A program made the translations under genes and the position numbers. A DNA stretch of 64,000 nucleotides, taken from contig NC_014759.1 of assembly GCF_000183425.1 (NCBI RefSeq), positions 3,751,001 through 3,815,000 on the forward strand, written 5' to 3'. Source of the DNA: Marivirga tractuosa DSM 4126 (lineage in GTDB: Bacteria > Bacteroidota > Bacteroidia > Cytophagales > Cyclobacteriaceae). The notes below the pieces were generated by a model. It did not search any database, was not told where the DNA came from, and saw only the letters and a list, made by a program, of their open reading frames with translations. Positions 59,944 to 64,000 of the stretch are shown here, piece after piece; within the stretch, counting starts at the first letter, position 1, and every line of letters begins with the position of its first letter.

Positions 59944-60840
59944 TTACAAGTCTAAAATTGAAATGCCAAATAAAACTACAAATAGTAAAGTAGAAAGTGC
60001 CAAATGTTTTAATTGTGGGTCATATTCAATTGAGTTCTTTGCTTTATAAATTTTAATAAGATGGATTACAAATAAGGCAAAAGCAGGAAATAAATTAAAA
60101 ATGCTTTTTATTTCTTCGTTCATGAATAAAAATACAATTGAAGCCAGACATCCTAGAGTTATTAGAATGGTATGATAAATGATTGCTTTACCTTCCCCAA
60201 TTCTTACTGGGACGCTATTTTTTCCAGCAGACTTATCTGATTTGATATCTCTTATGTTATTGATATTCAAAACCCCTGTGGCAAACAATCCACAGCTAGC
60301 GGCAGGTAGTAAAATTAGGGGCTCAAGACTTCCAGCATGTAGAAAATAGGTACCGCAAACGCCAACTAGACCGAAAAAAATAAAAACTGAAATATCGCCC
60401 AATCCACTGTATCCATATGGTCTTTTTCCATTGGTATAAGCAATAGCTGCCGCAATAGCAGCTAGGCCCAGGCCTAGAAAAACATAAAAAGCAGTGCTGC
60501 CAATCCCAACTGAAAAATGTAAAAGTATAATACCACTTACAAAAGATAAGATAGCAAAAACGATAATGGAATTGAACATGGCTTTAGAAGAAATACTGCC
60601 TCTTTGCACACTGCGTTGAGGCCCTTCTCTTTCTGCACTGTCTGCGCCATGTACACTATCTCCATAGTCATTCGCCAAATTGGAAAGGATTTGTAAGAAT
60701 AGGGTAGTGGTCAAACTTAAAATACAGACTGATAGACTGAAGTTCCCATAAAAAGCAGCTAAGAAACTGCCCATTCCAATACAAGACAGGGCTAAGGGTA
60801 AAGTTCTTAGCCTAAAGGCTTCTAACCAATTTTTAAGCAT
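59944..60840 (-). CDS. menA: 1,4-dihydroxy-2-naphthoate prenyltransferase MenA
   Basis: A 298-residue UbiA-superfamily membrane enzyme with eight or nine helices. The Asp-rich motif is 'NLANDYGDSVHGAD' (54-67) and the second is 'NNIRDIKSDKSAGKNSVPVR' (about 193-212). It attaches a polyprenyl chain to dihydroxynaphthoate in menaquinone synthesis, the respiratory quinone of this phylum. It follows the glutathione peroxidase gene with a 2-bp gap, so they are co-transcribed. Confidence 0.94.
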   Translation of the reverse strand: MLKNWLEAFRLRTLPLALSCIGMGSFLAAFYGNFSLSVCILSLTTTLFLQILSNLANDYGDSVHGADSAEREGPQRSVQRGSISSKAMFNSIIVFAILSFVSGIILLHFSVGIGSTAFYVFLGLGLAAIAAAIAYTNGKRPYGYSGLGDISVFIFFGLVGVCGTYFLHAGSLEPLILLPAASCGLFATGVLNINNIRDIKSDKSAGKNSVPVRIGEGKAIIYHTILITLGCLASIVFLFMNEEIKSIFNLFPAFALFVIHLIKIYKAKNSIEYDPQLKHLALSTLLFVVLFGISILDL

Positions 60841-60842
60841 AC

Positions 60843-61367
60843 TTATAGTTTTTCAGCTATCTCGCCGGGGTTTACTGATGATGGGTAAAAACTAATTTCT
60901 TTCCCATCACCTGAAACTAAATATTTACAGAAATTCCAAGTCGGTTCTTTGCCAGTTTCCTCTTTTAAGAATTTAAAAAGCGGATGCTGATTTTTTCCTA
61001 CTACTTCCATTTTAGAAAACATAGGGAAAGTTACACCATAATTCTTCTCACAGAATTGAGCAATTTGTTGATCGCTACCCGGCTCTTGTCCACCAAAGTT
61101 ATTGGCAGGAAAACCTAAAATGGTTACTTGATTACCGAAATTTTCATGCAATTCTTGCAAATCGGCATATTGAGGAGTGTAGCCACACTCACTTGCCGTA
61201 TTTACTATTAATAAGTTTTTGCCTTCATAATCCGAGAAATCTATCATTTCCCCTTCTAAGGACTGTATTTGAAAATCATATATACTCATAGCTTTTTCTG
61301 TTTCATTTGAGTTTGTGAAAATAGATAAATTCAGCAGAAGAAACAGAAAAGAAAATAGAATGTTCAT
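60843..61367 (-). CDS. Exported glutathione peroxidase (Cys type)
   Basis: A 174-residue peroxidase with an N-terminal hydrophobic segment (about 3-17) that should export it. The catalytic tetrad is visible: Cys61 ('ASECGYTPQY', Cys instead of selenocysteine), Gln in 'NNFGGQEPGSD', Trp in 'PTWNFCKYL' and the adjacent Asn. It reduces hydroperoxides, most likely with thioredoxin rather than glutathione. It precedes menA by 2 bp. Confidence 0.93.
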   Translation of the reverse strand: MNILFSFLFLLLNLSIFTNSNETEKAMSIYDFQIQSLEGEMIDFSDYEGKNLLIVNTASECGYTPQYADLQELHENFGNQVTILGFPANNFGGQEPGSDQQIAQFCEKNYGVTFPMFSKMEVVGKNQHPLFKFLKEETGKEPTWNFCKYLVSGDGKEISFYPSSVNPGEIAEKL

Positions 61368-61503
61368 TATTGAAGAGTTTAAGATGATAGATTTAAGATT
61401 ATAGACTCACTATTTAATTGCACAAGCTCTGAATAAAATCCTTTGCTTTTTCTTTATATACATCTTTAATTTCACCTAATTTGATATCGACAATTTAGTG
61501 ATT

Positions 61504-63294
61504 CTACATCTTCGTAGGAGCTTCTGCTCCTAGTAAATTCATCGACTTTTCAATGGTTTCTGCTACTATTCTTGAAAACCCTATTCGAAATGCCAGTGCA
61601 TCTTTATCTGATTCATTGAAAATGGAAACCTCTGAATAGAATTTATTGTAAGCCTTAGCTACTTCATAAACATAATTTGCTATGATTGAAGGGGCATATC
61701 CATTCGCAGCCTCCTCTATTTTGTTAGGGAAGTCAATGATCAATTGAAGCACATTGTTTTCAGTTGGCTCTAGTGAACTTAAACTCTCACTAACTTGAGG
61801 TTCAATACCTAATTGCTCTGCTTTTCGTAAAATCGCACAGATTCTAGCGTGCACATATTGAATAAAAGGGCCTGTATTTCCTTGGAAATCAATGGATTCT
61901 TCAGGGTTGAACATCATTCTTTTTACCGGATCTACTTTTAATAGATAATATTTCAAAGCACCTAGCCCTAACTGACGGTATAGTTCTTGAGCTTCTGCTT
62001 CATTAAACCCATCAATTTTGCCCAATTCATCCGTTCGGCTTTTAGCAGTGGCAAACATATCTTCCATCAAATCATCTGCATCTACCACAGTACCCTCTCT
62101 GGATTTCATTTTACCTGTTGGTAAATCTACCATACCGTAAGATAAATGGTAGCAATTTTCTGCCCATTTATAGCCTAATTTAGCTAAAATAATGAAGAGT
62201 ACTTTAAAATGATATTCTTGCTCATTTCCTACTGTATAGATTTGTTGTTCAATTTTAGGAAAATCTCTATAGCGCAAAATGGCAGTTCCAATATCTTGCG
62301 TCATATAAACAGAAGTTCCGTCTTTTCTGAGCAATAATTTCTCATCCAAGCCATCTTCTGTCAAATCAATCCAAACAGAACCATCTTCCTTTTTATAAGC
62401 TAAGCCTTCTTCTACTGCGCGTAGTACTTCTTCTTTCCCTAATGAGAAAGTTTGGGATTCGTAATATAACTTATCAAAATCTACGCCCATGGTTTTGTAT
62501 GTATTTTCAAAACCTTTATAAACCCATCCGTTCATCTTTTCCCAAAGGGCATAAGTTTCAGGCTCTTTTTGCTCCCATTTCAGCAACATTTCCTGTGCTT
62601 CTTTCATAATTGGAGCTTCTTTCTCAGCTTCTTCTTTAGTCTTCCCAGCCTCTACCAACTCAGCAATCTGAGCTTTATATTTTTGATCGAAAATCACATA
62701 GTATTTCCCCACCAATTTATCACCTTTCATTCCACTTGATTCAGGTGTTTCACCTTCACCAAATTTCTGCCATGCCACCATGGATTTACAGATGTGAATC
62801 CCTCTGTCGTTAATAATTTGAACTTTATGGACTTTATTTCCATTAGCTTTTAGAATTTGGGCAACGGAATAGCCCAAAAAATTATTTCTTAAATGGCCTA
62901 AGTGCAAGGGTTTATTGGTATTGGGAGAGGAATACTCTACCATTACTTCCCTTCCAGTTTCTGCTTTGAATCCGAAATTAGGAGTATTCAAAATATCAGA
63001 AGCAATTTGCAACCATACCTTATCAGCAAATACAATATTTAAAAAGCCTTTCACCACATTAAACCCACTTACCAATTCAGAATTCTCTTGCATGAATTCA
63101 CCTATAGCCTTAGCGGTCTGTTCTGGGCTTAATTTTGAAAAGCGTCCTAATGGAAAGCAAACTAAGGTATGGCTTCCTTCGAATTCTTTTCTTGTTGGCT
63201 GAATTTGAATAAGGTTTTCATCCAAATCTTGTTCAAATAGAGATTTGAATGCTTTTAAGGATAGTGATTTAAGTTCTTCTGTTAAATTTAACAT
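61504..63294 (-). CDS. argS: Arginyl-tRNA synthetase
   Basis: A 596-residue class I synthetase. The N-terminal tRNA D-loop-binding domain (about 1-110) precedes the HIGH-type motif 'PNTNKPLHLGHLRNN'. The KMSKS-like loop is 'TGKMKSREGTVVDADDLM', where the lysine/serine pattern is altered as is usual for ArgRS. The C-terminal DALR anticodon-binding domain ends 'LLGAEAPTKM' (canonical end is ...APERM). It charges tRNA-Arg. It follows the ctlX-like gene by 36 bp. Confidence 0.97.
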   Translation of the reverse strand: MLNLTEELKSLSLKAFKSLFEQDLDENLIQIQPTRKEFEGSHTLVCFPLGRFSKLSPEQTAKAIGEFMQENSELVSGFNVVKGFLNIVFADKVWLQIASDILNTPNFGFKAETGREVMVEYSSPNTNKPLHLGHLRNNFLGYSVAQILKANGNKVHKVQIINDRGIHICKSMVAWQKFGEGETPESSGMKGDKLVGKYYVIFDQKYKAQIAELVEAGKTKEEAEKEAPIMKEAQEMLLKWEQKEPETYALWEKMNGWVYKGFENTYKTMGVDFDKLYYESQTFSLGKEEVLRAVEEGLAYKKEDGSVWIDLTEDGLDEKLLLRKDGTSVYMTQDIGTAILRYRDFPKIEQQIYTVGNEQEYHFKVLFIILAKLGYKWAENCYHLSYGMVDLPTGKMKSREGTVVDADDLMEDMFATAKSRTDELGKIDGFNEAEAQELYRQLGLGALKYYLLKVDPVKRMMFNPEESIDFQGNTGPFIQYVHARICAILRKAEQLGIEPQVSESLSSLEPTENNVLQLIIDFPNKIEEAANGYAPSIIANYVYEVAKAYNKFYSEVSIFNESDKDALAFRIGFSRIVAETIEKSMNLLGAEAPTKM

Positions 63295-63330
63295 GATAGA
63301 GAATTATTTAATAGATAGTGAATTGAATGA

Positions 63331-64000
63331 TTAAGCTTTGGGTAAAAATACTTCTGCCATCATGCACCTGGCACTTCCACCACCTAAGGCTTCAATAGTA
63401 TCCAATGAGCTACTTATAATTTCGCAATATTTTTCAATTCTTTTAACCTGTTCTTCATTCAACGACTGATGCGCAGCGGCTGACATCACTAAATAAGGCT
63501 TTCCGTCAGTACCATTTACTTGCAGCATATTTCCTGCAAAGTGGTGCTTTTGCTTTTCGCTTATTTCAATTACTTCTTTACCACTATTATGTAAACTTTC
63601 AATAACGGTTTTTCTTTCTTCTTTATCATCAATAGATTTTGCGCAGAGAATAGCAAAATCATTGGCAATACACATCATTACATTGGTGTGGTAGATAGGC
63701 AATCTTTTGCCATCCACAGTTTGATTTGCTGTAAATTTTATGGCTTTATAGCCAAATTTATCACAGAACTCATCTAGAACCTTTTCATCTGTTCTGAGCG
63801 AAATTGCTATATAGACTAACCTGTTTGGACGGTCTAAGATCATACTGCCAGTACCTTCCAAAAAGCGATCTTCGGCTTCATGATGTGAAAAATCTATAAT
63901 CTCACTTATTTTCAGACCTTCCTTAGTTTGAAGCTTTTCCAAAATATCTGGCCTCCGCTCTAGTCTTCTGTTAGGAGCATACATAGGATATAAACCTACT
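63331..64000 (-). CDS. ctlX: CtlX-type guanidino hydrolase, partial at right edge
   Basis: The frame is open to the right edge; the reading 'VGLYPMYAPNRRLERRPDIL' shows that the apparent internal Met at 63984 is not the start. Visible features are those of the citrulline-utilisation hydrolase CtlX in the guanidine-modifying superfamily: 'FLEGTGSMILDR' (acidic site), 'YHTNVMMCI' (His) and the nucleophile in 'GGGSARCMMAEVF'. It is likely an arginine or citrulline hydrolase. The N-terminal third lies outside the window. Confidence 0.88.
   Translation of the reverse strand, partial: VGLYPMYAPNRRLERRPDILEKLQTKEGLKISEIIDFSHHEAEDRFLEGTGSMILDRPNRLVYIAISLRTDEKVLDEFCDKFGYKAIKFTANQTVDGKRLPIYHTNVMMCIANDFAILCAKSIDDKEERKTVIESLHNSGKEVIEISEKQKHHFAGNMLQVNGTDGKPYLVMSAAAHQSLNEEQVKRIEKYCEIISSSLDTIEALGGGSARCMMAEVFLPKA

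Overview
The window is AT-rich chromosomal DNA from a marine or environmental member of the Bacteroidota, most likely a Cytophagales relative of Marivirga (inferred from gene content; no marker was compared by search). The signs are a giant protein with a type IX secretion (T9SS) C-terminal sorting domain, a TonB-dependent receptor/DUF4249 lipoprotein pair, a GxxExxY protein, DUF202 and DUF2007 proteins, TapB- and RidA-like exported proteins, promoters of the TAnnTTTG type, and no clear Shine-Dalgarno sequences. No rRNA, complete tRNA or CRISPR array was found.

Layout. 1-1.66 kb is the edge of an accessory segment (DUF5675 protein, a MARQKGII-type protein, a small DNA-binding-like protein). 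It ends at a short tRNA 3'-end-like scar and a strong terminator. 2.1-5.1 kb is a low-density stretch of lipoproteins, including a protein with seven repeats resembling propeller blades, a decayed gene and a REP-like repeat. 5.3-6.3 kb has a lone response regulator and a Bacteroidota-specific small protein. 6.3-15.1 kb holds the giant T9SS cargo protein and, divergently, the TonB receptor/DUF4249 pair. 15.1-20.3 kb (minus strand) carries HIT, greA, a pentapeptide-repeat membrane protein, a 2-hydroxyacid dehydrogenase, mgtE and rsmA. 20.4-26 kb (plus) is the cluster pdxA-yceD-rpmF-fabH-efp-accB-accC, which joins ribosome, translation and fatty-acid initiation genes. 26-29 kb has envelope proteins and a Ppx/GppA phosphatase.

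29.7-32.4 kb holds hisH-hisA-hisF-hisIE, the second half of histidine biosynthesis, cut off from the usual upstream his genes by a 557-bp gap with a decayed outer-membrane protein tail. Next come a tandem pair of DCCH lipoproteins, an iodotyrosine-deiodinase-like nitroreductase, kdsB and an NfeD protease. 36.4-41.7 kb has a five-LysM protein, a TIGR02757 protein, and a translationally coupled universal stress protein / 58-residue membrane protein / xseA operon. 41.8-48.4 kb carries a secreted TPR-CHAT caspase-like protein, a thioredoxin-like protein, PlsC, a TapB-like protein and a secreted M24 peptidase. 48.5-52.4 kb has two divergent DEAD-box helicases, a DUF2007 protein and a membrane protein with a histidine-kinase dimerisation segment but no ATPase domain. 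52.4-58 kb has an SDR enzyme, a MazEF-like toxin-antitoxin pair, a GxxExxY protein, ruvC and polA, with degenerate intergenic repeats. 58-64 kb has an exported prolyl-iminopeptidase-like hydrolase, a second universal stress protein, menA, a glutathione peroxidase, argS and a CtlX-type guanidino hydrolase running off the right edge.

Most of the window is core metabolism and envelope biology. I did not find a clear multi-gene novel defence or biosynthetic system. The most interesting signals are small: 8-bp tandem repeats that begin immediately after the stop codons of both ruvC and polA, a terminator-like hairpin in the predicted greA leader, the kinase-less DHp membrane protein, the deiodinase-like triad, the seven-repeat lipoprotein, and the att-like scar at 1.65 kb.
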